From Methanotrichaceae archaeon (lineage in GTDB: Archaea; Halobacteriota; Methanosarcinia; Methanotrichales; Methanotrichaceae): 64,000 bases of DNA. The first letter of the stretch is position 1; every line of letters starts with the position of its first letter. Made by a program: the position numbers and the translations under genes. Positions 9,533-17,348 of this stretch are shown here, piece after piece. The stretch is taken from the NCBI GenBank assembly GCA_013178225.1, contig JABLXE010000007.1:1-64000 (forward strand), given 5' to 3'. The notes below the pieces were generated by a model. The model had not been told where the DNA came from, ran no database searches, and worked only from the letters and a program-made list of their open reading frames with translations.

Positions 9533-10069
9533 TCTAGTTCCTCAGTAAAGCATAGGTATGGCCATTTTCTATTTAACTCTATGTATGATCTCAATCCTTG
9601 GCAATCCGTATTCGTGTGCACGAAGGAGAAACAAAACTGAAGTTGCCGTTTCAGCGAAAATGGAAATCAGTACCATGGTGACTCAATCTTGAGCCCCTGC
9701 CCAAGCATAGCCTGTAAAGGCAGCAAATGCAAAGCAAAGCGATCATTAACCCAAGGCGTGCAAGAAACGGAAAGAATCCGGCTTAAGGGACCAGGGATTC
9801 GAGAGACAGCCCTCCTGTTCCGATGCGGCTTTGCTCAAGGCGCCGTCCTGGCTTCTCTGATTCACCGCCCCGCCATAGGCGGATTTCATCCCCCAAGTTC
9901 GATCGCCGTCTCGCGGCACGAATGGCTCCCGATGTTTTGATCAACAGGTATATGTACCGGAGGACGCCTTTATGGAAGAACTGCATTTGCGTCGATTCAA
10001 AGGAATTTGCTGAGATGTATTTTGTAGTAGAGTCGATTCTTTGAGTCGATACAAAAGGTAAGGAATTAA
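9533..10069. other. Intergenic stretch without a supported gene
   Basis: 537 bases between the divergent cold-shock gene and the CxxC zinc-protein gene. Several overlapping frames of 60-120 codons exist, but they have skewed composition and no recognisable domain. The right end contains two GTCGATTC repeats (about 9992-9999 and 10032-10039) and the ribosome-binding site AAGGTAAGGA for the next gene. I see no RNA gene here. Confidence 0.5.
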
Positions 10070-10270
10070 ATGTTTCAGAGAAACTACGGAAACAGCACTG
10101 GCGGCAGCCGAGGCGGCTACAACAGTGCCCCACGCGAGATGACAACTGTAACCTGCTCAGAATGCGGAAAAGAGTGTCAGGTCCCCTTTAAGCCGGACGG
10201 ATCAAGGCCGGTTTACTGCAGCGAGTGCTACCAGAAGCACAGGCCTGCCAGGGCGCCCAGAAGATTCTAA
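10070..10270 (+). CDS. CxxC-x17-CxxC zinc-binding protein
   Basis: A 66-residue protein with a Gly/Asn/Ser/Arg-rich N-terminus and one CSEC-x17-CSEC zinc ribbon (residues about 29-53), the exact spacing of the CxxC-x17-CxxC family (TIGR04272 type). The basic RPARAPRRF tail suggests nucleic-acid binding. Such proteins are common in methanogens. Here it lies 1.8 kb before a DEAD-box helicase and near a cold-shock gene, a setting that hints at RNA metabolism (inference). Good ribosome-binding site AAGGTAAGG 7 bases before ATG. Confidence 0.85.
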   Translation: MFQRNYGNSTGGSRGGYNSAPREMTTVTCSECGKECQVPFKPDGSRPVYCSECYQKHRPARAPRRF

Positions 10271-10503
10271 ACTGATTTGATTATTCATTAATCGATCTGT
10301 TTTCAACCTGACAAAATCAGGGAGACCGGAAATGCGGGGGCAGTTTCTTCCCCGTATATTCTGGTCTCTGGTCAGGCTTCTACTTGACGGCTGATGAAAG
10401 GCGTGTTCTCAGAGGGCTTACAGTTGTAATCCCGCCTGGTCAATATGCCCGGTCAAATAAATTAGAAAAATTTCATATTATTCATAATATCAAAGGAGCA
10501 TTA

Positions 10504-10719
10504 ATGTCACGGAACCATAATATGATCGACGATGTGATCGATGGCAGAGTCGAAGACGGTGCCCTTGATCGTATCCTTACCGAGGCTTCAGAGGGCTATG
10601 GAGACCTGGTGGCTGCATCAGTGGTCCATAACGTGAGCATGAAGGCTCTCCGGTCCAGGCTGAGGCACAATCAAGAGTTGGAAAACGAGCTGGAAAAGCC
10701 GGCATGTTCTCCGAATTGA
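10504..10719 (+). CDS. Small hypothetical protein
   Basis: A 71-residue acidic-to-neutral helical protein of unknown family. The frame is open back to a TTG at 10384, but the ATG at 10504 is preceded by AAAGGAG at the right distance, so I place the start there. It overlaps the next frame's nominal start by 16 bases, but the more probable start of that gene is 104 bases after this stop. No domain recognised. Confidence 0.5.
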   Translation: MSRNHNMIDDVIDGRVEDGALDRILTEASEGYGDLVAASVVHNVSMKALRSRLRHNQELENELEKPACSPN

Positions 10720-10823
10720 GAACCTGCGGCCTCGGCCGCCATCCAGTGCCATCGAAGCGTCTGGTTCTCCGGAAAAGTCGTGAAGAGCTGAAGTATTGCC
10801 GGCCTGAATTGAAAAGAGCCAAA

Positions 10824-11297
10824 ATGACACTGCACAGACAGATACCTGTTCTTGATCCGGCGTCTAGCCAGATGATCGAGGTGGACGAAGGAATAGCTCC
10901 CCTGCTCCAGGCTATATGGCGCTCCAGGATTGCAACCTGCAACTCCTGCCAGGAAAACCGGCCGGGCATAATCTGGATAGAGTTTCCAAGAGCCGAAGAT
11001 GCGGAATCATTCTTAACCTGTATTGTCTCCGGCCTTGACTCGGCATCCTGCCCTGAAGAGGACGGCTGGCTTTACGCGAGAATGATGGGTCAGGCGGAAG
11101 GCCGGTATGCCAGCTGGCAATACCGCGCTCATCCTCATGACTTCAGGGAGGATGTCGATTGGGAAAGAGGAACCGTGGAATTGAAGGCCTCTGAACCATG
11201 CGCAATTGCATTATCGGTATCGATTCGCTTTCCGGTCCAGGATTATAAAAAATTGCTTGAACTGATGATCCGGGGGGGACGGTCAGAGGGGAATTGA
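10824..11297 (+). CDS. Hypothetical protein
   Basis: About 157 residues if the ATG at 10824 is used. The frame is open back to 10704, but that extension is Arg-rich and overlaps the preceding gene. The protein contains one CNSC pair near residue 40 and a predicted mixed alpha/beta fold. It recalls archaeal conserved hypothetical proteins found near small zinc proteins, but I cannot name the family. Confidence 0.5.
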   Translation: MTLHRQIPVLDPASSQMIEVDEGIAPLLQAIWRSRIATCNSCQENRPGIIWIEFPRAEDAESFLTCIVSGLDSASCPEEDGWLYARMMGQAEGRYASWQYRAHPHDFREDVDWERGTVELKASEPCAIALSVSIRFPVQDYKKLLELMIRGGRSEGN

Positions 11298-11349
11298 TCT
11301 GAGTCTGCCCGGCATTATAAATCATAATATCCATAATAAAACTAATTAA

Positions 11350-11358
11350 ATTTATATA
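11350..11358 (+). promoter_or_regulatory. TATA box of the 11420 gene
   Basis: TTTATATA in an A/T-rich context. An archaeal transcript would begin about 26 bases downstream, near 11381. That is after the nominal TTG (11360) and ATG (11369) starts of the following frame and supports the ATG at 11420. Confidence 0.5.
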
Positions 11359-11419
11359 TTTGAAATCGATGAGCGGCGGAGGAATCTCAATCACGCAATC
11401 TAAAATTCATGAGGCAGAT

Positions 11420-11719
11420 ATGTTTGAAGACATAATCTCGGAGCTGGGTCGCAGAGGGGTTGTGGTGCTGGTGAATCGCTCTACCAGATGGGGCTATGTA
11501 GTGGACGCGGTTGTACCTTCGGAAAAGGCGGTCATTTTGAAGATGCCGGATATGAACCGGCAGACCAGAGTGGCCCTGAGCACCTTCCGCGATATGACCG
11601 GCCGGCTCGAAGGCGATGGGTACCGGGTTCTGGTAGTGCCCAGGAGCGACATGAGTCAGGAGCAGATAAAGGCCTTCTGCGACCGGATCTCCGGCGAATC
11701 ATCTCTTGCGGTGGCCTGA
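11420..11719 (+). CDS. Hypothetical protein
   Basis: 99 residues (MFEDIISELGRRGVVVLV...), alpha/beta in character, no recognised domain. The start at 11420 is chosen because GAGG sits 5 bases upstream and the TATA box at 11350-11358 predicts transcription start near 11381, which would exclude the two earlier starts in the frame. Followed by a T-rich stretch. Confidence 0.5.
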   Translation: MFEDIISELGRRGVVVLVNRSTRWGYVVDAVVPSEKAVILKMPDMNRQTRVALSTFRDMTGRLEGDGYRVLVVPRSDMSQEQIKAFCDRISGESSLAVA

Positions 11720-12040
11720 TTTTCTTTTGCGGCACAATTCCGCAAAGCACGATGAGGGCGTGTCTGGCCGGTGTTACACCGTTTTTATCCGCACCCTCTT
11801 TTTAACCGACAGCTATATAGCCCGGTGGGCCATGCCTGAGAGGGCTTCATTGCATCGAATCAATAAACTTGTTGAGATGTTTTTGTGGCACTACCGGATG
11901 CAGAAGCGCAATGCTAGCGAGATGCTGTTTTCTGTAAAAGACGGAAGTGATTACGATATCTGATGGTGTCATCAGGAACCGTTTCCATGAAACTTCAGCT
12001 CGATTTTGAAGCTATACTGAGAATACCATCAGAGGTTCAC
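11720..12040. other. Intergenic stretch before the DEAD-box gene
   Basis: About 320 bases. It starts with T-rich sequence and a small hairpin (TTGCGG at 11727-11732 with CCGCAA at 11740-11745), which may serve as a terminator. A TATA-like GCTATATAG lies near 11811-11819. A 43-codon frame from 11832 has no support. The helicase frame extends back to 11963, but the true start is probably 12041. Confidence 0.4.
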
Positions 12041-13306
12041 ATGTCATTTCAAAACCTGAATATCATAGACCCGCTACAGCGAGCGCTGGACAAAGAAGGA
12101 TACACCAACCCCACTCCGATACAGATGCAGGCCATACCTCATCTCTTGCAGGGAAAAGACCTGATGGGCATCGCCCAGACCGGCACCGGCAAAACCGCGG
12201 CCTTCGTGCTGCCCATACTGCAAAAAATGTCTCAGGAGCGCAAGGCGTCGGTTCCCGGAGTTCCCCGGGCCCTGGTGCTGGCACCAACCAGGGAGCTGGC
12301 CGCCCAGATAGACCAGAGCTTTGCCACCTACGGCCAGTTCCTCCGCTTCAGGCACCTGGCGGTATACGGCGGCGTCAAGCAGGGCCCGCAGGTCAGGATC
12401 CTCTCCCGGGGCGTCGATGTCCTGGTGGCCACACCGGGCCGCCTGCTCGATCTGATGAACCAGGGCTACATCGATCTTAAGGGCGTCGAGTTCTTCGTTT
12501 TGGACGAGATAGACCGGATGCTCGACATGGGGTTCATAAAAGACATACGCAAGATCATCTCCTCTCTGCCGCAAAAGCACCAATCTCTATTCTTCTCGGC
12601 CACCATGTCACGACAGACCGCTGAATTTGCACAAAGGCTTCTCACAGACCCGGTGCACGTAGAGACGGCTTCGGAGGTACGGGTGCTGGACGCAATCGAC
12701 CAGCAGGTTTTCTTCGTGAACGAGAACGATAAGTCCAAGCTTCTGCTGGACCTTTTGGAGCACCGGGATCTGGACCGGGTTCTGGTGTTCACCCGCACCA
12801 AACACAGGGCGGACAAAGTCGCCACGATTCTTGACAGGCACAGAGTCAGAGCCGATGCCATCCACGGCGGCAAGTCTCAGGGCCAGCGCAGCAAAGCCAT
12901 GCGTAATTTCAAATCAGGCTACGTGAGGGTACTCGTGGCCACCGATGTCGCAGCGCGTGGAATCGATGTTGACGGCATATCTCATGTCATAAATTACGAC
13001 CTCCCTAACGAGCCCGAAATATACGTTCACCGCATCGGTCGCACCGGGCGAGCTGGTGCTGAAGGTATTGCATTTTCGCTCTGTACCGCAGAAGACCGGG
13101 GTCTCCTTCGCAATATCGAAAGGCTCACACGAATGGAGATCGAGGCCGCTACACACCAGTACCATTCGGAGCGGGCCAAGAATGCCGTTGGTGCTGCGCC
13201 AGAGCCGGCCTGGAATAGACCACATGCACCGAGAAGTTCAAGACGGGGGAGCTATCCCAAATCAAGCGGACCCCGGAAATCGTATTCGACCAGGGCCGCC
13301 AGTTAG
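12041..13306 (+). CDS. DEAD-box RNA helicase (RhlE-like, DEID variant)
   Basis: 421 residues with all helicase motifs in order: Q motif, motif I AQTGTGKT, Ia PTRELAAQ, II VLDEIDRMLDMGF, III SAT, IV VFTRTKHRAD, V TDVAARGIDV and VI YVHRIGRTGRAG. The tail is basic and Arg/Ser-rich. Motif II reads DEID rather than DEAD, a conservative but uncommon change. The protein unwinds short RNA duplexes with ATP, probably in cold adaptation or ribosome assembly (family knowledge). ATG at 12041 with AGAGGT upstream is preferred over the frame's first GTG at 11963, because the Q motif starts immediately after it. Confidence 0.92.
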   Translation: MSFQNLNIIDPLQRALDKEGYTNPTPIQMQAIPHLLQGKDLMGIAQTGTGKTAAFVLPILQKMSQERKASVPGVPRALVLAPTRELAAQIDQSFATYGQFLRFRHLAVYGGVKQGPQVRILSRGVDVLVATPGRLLDLMNQGYIDLKGVEFFVLDEIDRMLDMGFIKDIRKIISSLPQKHQSLFFSATMSRQTAEFAQRLLTDPVHVETASEVRVLDAIDQQVFFVNENDKSKLLLDLLEHRDLDRVLVFTRTKHRADKVATILDRHRVRADAIHGGKSQGQRSKAMRNFKSGYVRVLVATDVAARGIDVDGISHVINYDLPNEPEIYVHRIGRTGRAGAEGIAFSLCTAEDRGLLRNIERLTRMEIEAATHQYHSERAKNAVGAAPEPAWNRPHAPRSSRRGSYPKSSGPRKSYSTRAAS

Positions 13307-13441
13307 GGAGGAGGCGTCGGGATACTGGGAAGGCTGTTTTATGCAACGAAACAGCCTGACTTGGGCCCACTCCCTTCCTGATCCCTTCTCTTCTTCCTCA
13401 CCAACAGTAATAATAACCGAACCGTCTAATATTCTTCATTC

Positions 13442-14446
13442 ATGAGACGCTTCTCCCGGCCCAGGATAGTCATCAGCAAGTGCATCGAGTTCGACCACTG
13501 TCGCTACGACGGCAGCATGATAGGAAGCGAATTCGTCCGGGCCCTCAAGCCTCACGTGGACTTCATCCCGGTCTGTGCGGAGGTGGAGATCGGACTGGGC
13601 ATTCCCAGAGACTCGATCCGGATCGTATCCAGGGACGGCGATCTCAGGCTGGTGCAGCCGGCAACCGGCCTGGACGTGACCGCGGAGATGAGGTCCTTCA
13701 CCGGCCGCTTCTTGGATTCGCTGTCCGGCATAGACGGGTTCATCCTGAAGTACCGCTCGCCGTCCTGCGGCCTGAAGGGCATCAGGGTTTACCAGGGACT
13801 CTCCAAGTCTGCTGCCGTGTCTAAAACAGCCGGCTTCTTCGGAGGCCCGGTGTCCAGGGCATTTTCCGGCCTGGCCCTGGAAGATGAGGGCCGCCTGCGA
13901 AACTTCAACATCCGGGAGCACTATCTCACCAAGGTCTACGCCCTGGCCGGCTTTCGGGCTGTGGAGGAGGAGGCTTCGATATCGGCACTGATTGAGTTTC
14001 ATACCCTCAACAAGCTCCTGCTCGCCGCCCAGAGCCAGAAGGAGGCGAGGGTGCTGGGAAATATCGTGGCCAACCGCGAAAGGCTGAATTTTGCCGGGCA
14101 ATCCCGGCTCTACAGAGAGCACCTGAGAATGGCCTTCAGCAGGCCCATGAGGCCTTCGGCCAAGGCCAACGTGCTGATGCACGCCTTCGGCTATTTCTCG
14201 AACGAGCTTTCAGCTCAGGAGAAGGCGTATTTTCTTCAGAGCCTGGAGAGGTACAGGAAGCGAAAAGTCCCGTCAACTGCCCTGGTAGCCGTAATCCAGA
14301 GCTGGATAGCTCGATTTGGGCAGGACTACCTGAGGTGCCAGACGTTCTTCGAGCCGTTTCCCGAGGACCTGAGAGAGCTCTGCCTGGACCGCCAGTGTGA
14401 GTGGGCCGCTGATGATCTCTTCGAGCCGGAGGAGCGATCTGGCTGA
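13442..14446 (+). CDS. DUF523/DUF1722 (YbgA-type) protein
   Basis: 334 residues. The N-terminal half is DUF523, with the three conserved Cys segments ISKCIEFDHCRYDG, PVCAEVEIGLGIPR and KYRSPSCG. DUF523 includes the [4Fe-4S] thiouracil desulfidase TudS, so a sulfur-removing role is possible. The C-terminal half is DUF1722 (YbgA), with the helical FHTLNKLLLAAQ region and a YF-rich end. Usual DUF523 proteins have CPE where this one has CAE. Monocistronic; a T8 run follows at 14467-14474. Confidence 0.85.
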   Translation: MRRFSRPRIVISKCIEFDHCRYDGSMIGSEFVRALKPHVDFIPVCAEVEIGLGIPRDSIRIVSRDGDLRLVQPATGLDVTAEMRSFTGRFLDSLSGIDGFILKYRSPSCGLKGIRVYQGLSKSAAVSKTAGFFGGPVSRAFSGLALEDEGRLRNFNIREHYLTKVYALAGFRAVEEEASISALIEFHTLNKLLLAAQSQKEARVLGNIVANRERLNFAGQSRLYREHLRMAFSRPMRPSAKANVLMHAFGYFSNELSAQEKAYFLQSLERYRKRKVPSTALVAVIQSWIARFGQDYLRCQTFFEPFPEDLRELCLDRQCEWAADDLFEPEERSG

Positions 14447-14466
14447 TCCTGTGAGCGAGCGAGTGG

Positions 14467-14474
14467 TTTTTTTT
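14467..14474 (+). terminator. T-run terminator
   Basis: Eight T residues directly after the DUF523/DUF1722 gene, in a GC-rich surrounding. Archaeal termination commonly uses such T-runs. No strong hairpin precedes it. Confidence 0.45.
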
Positions 14475-14796
14475 GTCTGAGCGCGTCTAAAATTTTCCCG
14501 GTGCCAGAAGACGACGCTAATGGGCGGCATTAGGTTCATTGGGGGAAACGCCGGCAAAATCAAGAAACCGGGATCCCGTTGCGGTATATGCGGTCTGGCC
14601 TTCAGGTTATCAGTCCTCTGCAGAGGCGTCATCTTCACTGTTCAGATCCATCCCGGCAGTCTCAAGGCTGAATGCCCGGGATACATCCTTTGATTTCCGG
14701 ATTTGCGGTTTACAGCACGGCTATGATTTATATATCTTGGACGCGAAAACTATTACAACTTTTTGGGTTGTATGTATTTAATGAGAGTTGATTGTC
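14475..14796. other. Intergenic stretch with SDR promoter
   Basis: About 320 bases without a supported gene. The TATA box TTTATATA at 14727-14734 predicts a start of transcription near 14757 for the SDR gene. Nothing else stands out. Confidence 0.5.
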
Positions 14797-15576
14797 ATGC
14801 GAGTTGAAGGAAAGGTGGCAATTATAACCGGTTCCACTTACGGAATCGGAGAGGCCATTGCCAAGTTGCTGGCCAAAGAAGGTGCTATCTCCATCGTCAC
14901 CGGCCGGACCGAGGATGAGGGAAGAAGGGTGGTCGAGGACATAAAGCGCAGTGGAGGCCGGGCTGAGTATTATCCGCTGGACGTGACCCAGGAGAGCAGG
15001 GTGAAAGAGGTGGCAGATGCCGTCTACGGGAAATACGGCCGGCTGGACATTCTGGTGAACAATGCCGGAATTGCCGGCCCCAACAAGCCCACGCACGAGT
15101 ACACCGAGAGCGAGTGGAACCGGGTCTTTCAGGTAAACGTGACCGGCGCGTTCCTCTGCACCAAGCACGTGGTGCCCTACATGATCCGGCAAAGTAGCGG
15201 AAACATCGTCTATATCTCCTCCATCTACGGGATCATCGGCGCTCCGGATATTCCTGCCTATCATGCCACCAAGGCTTCCAACCGGGTCATGGCCAAGATA
15301 GACGCATTGCTCTATGCCAAAGACAACATTCGCGTCAACTCGGTGCATCCCGGGTTCATCTGGACGCCTCTGGTCGAAGACTTCCTGAGTGAGCAGTCAA
15401 AGAAATCGGGCCTGAGCATTGAGGCGCTCAAGAAAGAGCTTGACTCCAGACATCCCATCGGCCATATCGGCGAGCCCGACGACATAGCGTACGGCGTTCT
15501 TTACCTGGTATCCGACGAGGCCAAATTCGTGACCGGAAGCGAGCTGATAATCGATGGAGGCTACACTTCAACCTGA
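14797..15576 (+). CDS. SDR family oxidoreductase
   Basis: About 259 residues of a classical short-chain dehydrogenase/reductase. It has the nucleotide-binding GSTYGIGEA motif (TGxxxGxG type) near residue 14, NNAG near 88, catalytic Ser in YISSIYG, and YxxxK in YHATKASN. The C-terminal DGGYTST end is typical. The Arg/Thr pair after beta2 (TGRTEDEG) suggests NADP(H). Substrate unknown. ATG at 14797 is preferred over the TTG at 14788. A TATA box lies at 14727-14734. Confidence 0.88.
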   Translation: MRVEGKVAIITGSTYGIGEAIAKLLAKEGAISIVTGRTEDEGRRVVEDIKRSGGRAEYYPLDVTQESRVKEVADAVYGKYGRLDILVNNAGIAGPNKPTHEYTESEWNRVFQVNVTGAFLCTKHVVPYMIRQSSGNIVYISSIYGIIGAPDIPAYHATKASNRVMAKIDALLYAKDNIRVNSVHPGFIWTPLVEDFLSEQSKKSGLSIEALKKELDSRHPIGHIGEPDDIAYGVLYLVSDEAKFVTGSELIIDGGYTST

Positions 15577-15723
15577 AATCTTTTTGGTGAAAATGTCTGC
15601 AGCCCCATCTCTGATTGTTCCCCCATCATTAGAGGAATGGTCTGGCAAGATTCTATGCTTGATAATGCGACGATTCCTCAACGGCTTTCTTATTACATCT
15701 GATTAGCCGAGCAGCACTATTGA

Positions 15724-15738
15724 AACTAATGCAAATGT
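15724..15738 (+). repeat. Left target-site duplication of the IS481-type element
   Basis: AACTAATGCAAATGT, identical to 16780-16794 and directly abutting the left inverted repeat of the element. Confidence 0.9.
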
Positions 15739-15772
15739 TGTGGAGTCCTGAAATTATTTCGCTTATCATCTA

Positions 15773-15795
15773 ATCCTGGACGCGTAGTCCAGGAT
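15773..15795 (+). promoter_or_regulatory. Hairpin abutting the transposase start codon
   Basis: ATCCTGGAC (15773-15781) pairs perfectly with GTCCAGGAT (15787-15795) around a 5-base loop. The ATG follows at 15796, and the stem covers the AGGA just before it. In RNA this would hide the initiation region, a known way by which insertion sequences keep transposase low when read through from outside. Confidence 0.6.
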
Positions 15796-16713
15796 ATGAA
15801 ATTAAACAAGACGAAGGTTCGCTATATCCTTCGTCAAAACCGTAAGGAGGTAGCCACAGAGAAGATTGCGCGTGACGTCAAAGTTTCACAAAGGAGAGTC
15901 CAGCAGATCATCAAAGAGTACAAGGAGACCGGGCAAGAACCAGTCTTGGGCGAAAAAGTTGGTCGCCCCCGCAAACCCTACATCGAGAAAGAGGCGGAGG
16001 TCATCAGAGCAGCCCACGCTCGCTATCGCTTAGGAGCGCGAATGCTGGAGACTGTGATCCGGAAGCAGTTTAAGATCTGCATATCACATAATCGTATACA
16101 CATGTACCTGAAGGCAGAAGGTCTGGCCCAGGAAGATATAAGAAAACAGAAGCGCCGGAAGTGGATTCGTTATGAACGAAAGCACAGCCTGTCGGCTGGG
16201 CATATCGACTGGCATGAATGGGATGGGACTGATGTCAAGGTTTGCGTAATTCTGGATGATGCATCCAGGATGGTGCTGGCCGGTGGGGAGTTCACCGAGA
16301 TCAATACCGAGAACAGCAAGCTGATAATCGATCAATTGGTGGACAAATTCTGGTGGCTTTGTCCTATGAGGGAGCTGATACTTGATCATGGAAGCGAGTT
16401 TGGAGCCCACAGAATCCGCGACGACGGAAGCTGGAACAGCGAATTCAAAGATCACCTCAAGAAATATGGCATCAAGCCAATATTAGCTAGAGTGAAGCAT
16501 CCTCAGACGAACGGAAAGTTAGAACGGTTTTTTGGAGAATACGTGAAGCATAGATCAGCTTTTGCTTCATTCGACGAGTTTATCACATGGTACAACGATA
16601 GACCTCACGGAAGCTTGAATTTCCAAAGCCTGGAGACTCCAGAAAGGGCTTTCAGGCGGAAAATGCCTCTGGAAGCCTATTTCGCAATTGGTCATAGACT
16701 GTTCGGGTTGTGA
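15796..16713 (+). CDS. IS481-family DDE transposase
   Basis: 305 residues. The N-terminal helix-turn-helix (IARDVKVSQRRVQQIIKEY, residues 24-42) is followed by a linker VGRPRKPYIEKE and a second winged-helix region. The integrase core (rve) carries the DDE triad in IDWHEWDG, LILDHGSEFG and NGKLERFFGEY. The triad and frame are intact, so the protein is probably active. The start ATG lies immediately after a hairpin. Catalyses cut-and-paste or copy-out transposition of this element. Confidence 0.92.
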   Translation: MKLNKTKVRYILRQNRKEVATEKIARDVKVSQRRVQQIIKEYKETGQEPVLGEKVGRPRKPYIEKEAEVIRAAHARYRLGARMLETVIRKQFKICISHNRIHMYLKAEGLAQEDIRKQKRRKWIRYERKHSLSAGHIDWHEWDGTDVKVCVILDDASRMVLAGGEFTEINTENSKLIIDQLVDKFWWLCPMRELILDHGSEFGAHRIRDDGSWNSEFKDHLKKYGIKPILARVKHPQTNGKLERFFGEYVKHRSAFASFDEFITWYNDRPHGSLNFQSLETPERAFRRKMPLEAYFAIGHRLFGL

Positions 16714-16779
16714 GAATTATATGAATAATTCAGACTCTATAAAACTAGAACGGACGCGAAATAATTTCAGGACTCTACA

Positions 16780-16794
16780 AACTAATGCAAATGT
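16780..16794 (+). repeat. Right target-site duplication of the IS481-type element
   Basis: AACTAATGCAAATGT, the second copy of the 15-bp target. It ends only 8 bases before the TATA-like element of the downstream membrane-protein gene. Confidence 0.9.
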
Positions 16795-16802
16795 CGAAAC
16801 GG

Positions 16803-16813
16803 TTTTATATAAT
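16803..16813 (+). promoter_or_regulatory. TATA box of the small membrane-protein gene
   Basis: TTTTATATAAT centred near 16807. A start of transcription 25 bases downstream coincides with the ATG at 16831, so the mRNA is probably leaderless. Confidence 0.6.
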
Positions 16814-16830
16814 AGAATAAGTATTAGTTC

Positions 16831-17073
16831 ATGGACCCGGCCGCAACATTGTTTACCTTCATTGGCTATGTCCTTCTCTTCATATTTGCGGTAATACTTC
16901 TCTATTCCCTTTTAGCCCTTATACTCTCGATTCTCTGGGTCTTCTTCCTTCCTTTTCTATGGGTCGGCAGCGCAGCCGATATCATTGAAGGCAAAGAATC
17001 GGACGGCTTCACGGATATACTGGGGAAGGGGTTTTTTTATGCCCTTCTGCTGTATTTCGGTTTCGTTGACTGA
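16831..17073 (+). CDS. Small membrane protein
   Basis: 80 residues with one long or two short hydrophobic segments (about residues 8-47) and a third near 68-78, joined by a polar loop ADIIEGKESDGF. No known family. The TATA box at 16803-16813 places the transcription start at or next to the ATG. The IS481-type element sits immediately upstream of this promoter and has probably removed any upstream regulatory sites. Confidence 0.6.
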   Translation: MDPAATLFTFIGYVLLFIFAVILLYSLLALILSILWVFFLPFLWVGSAADIIEGKESDGFTDILGKGFFYALLLYFGFVD

Positions 17074-17257
17074 ATTGCAGATTCCAAGAAAGAATCCCGG
17101 GCCTGGACCCGATGCCTTCTCCAGATTTTCTCAATTGTCATGGCACTCTTGCTCGCATAAATGTGAAAAATATGCATTTGTATAAACAGAATAAAAATCT
17201 ATATTGACCTAATACTACTAATATTAACCATACAAAAAACATTTAAGATATAAATGG

Positions 17258-17269
17258 CATATAAAAAGG
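17258..17269 (+). promoter_or_regulatory. TATA box of the histidine-rich protein gene
   Basis: CATATAAAAAGG, predicting transcription from about 17287-17290, inside the tandem repeat at 17283-17314. Confidence 0.5.
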
Positions 17270-17282
17270 ACAGTCAAGATAT

Positions 17283-17314
17283 ATCGTGTGCAAGGTCTAT
17301 CGTGTGCAAGGTCT
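17283..17314 (+). repeat. Perfect 16-bp tandem repeat in the leader of the His-rich gene
   Basis: ATCGTGTGCAAGGTCT occurs twice head to tail (17283-17298 and 17299-17314), between the TATA box and the ribosome-binding site GGGGAG at 17335-17340. Two identical 16-bp units at the predicted transcription start look like an operator for a repressor, possibly metal-responsive given the gene that follows (inference). Confidence 0.6.
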
Positions 17315-17348
17315 CGTCTTGGCGAATTAAGATTGGGGAGTTTTCGAA

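Larger units (their letters stand above)
15739..16779 (+). mobile_element. IS481-type insertion sequence, 1041 bp, complete
   Basis: Both ends are resolvable. The 24-bp terminal inverted repeats at 15739-15762 and 16756-16779 differ at one base (position 4) and share GAGTCCTGAAATTATTTCGC. A perfect 15-bp direct repeat flanks the element. One transposase gene fills it. A 9-bp stem hairpin (15773-15781 with 15787-15795, loop of 5) abuts the transposase start codon. Intact ends, matching target duplications and an open transposase frame argue for a recent insertion. Confidence 0.93.

Noticed and set aside
9783-10145. 120-codon minus-strand frame in the gap before the CxxC zinc protein
   Set aside because: Overlaps the start of a well-supported gene and has no known domain or ribosome-binding site.
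11832-11963. 43-codon frame MPERASLHRINK... before the helicase
   Set aside because: No ribosome-binding site; the TATA-like box would start transcription after its ATG, and no domain is visible.
13436-14182. 248-codon minus-strand frame opposite the DUF523/DUF1722 gene
   Set aside because: Composition is that of an antisense shadow of a GC-rich gene; the + strand protein has clear domains.
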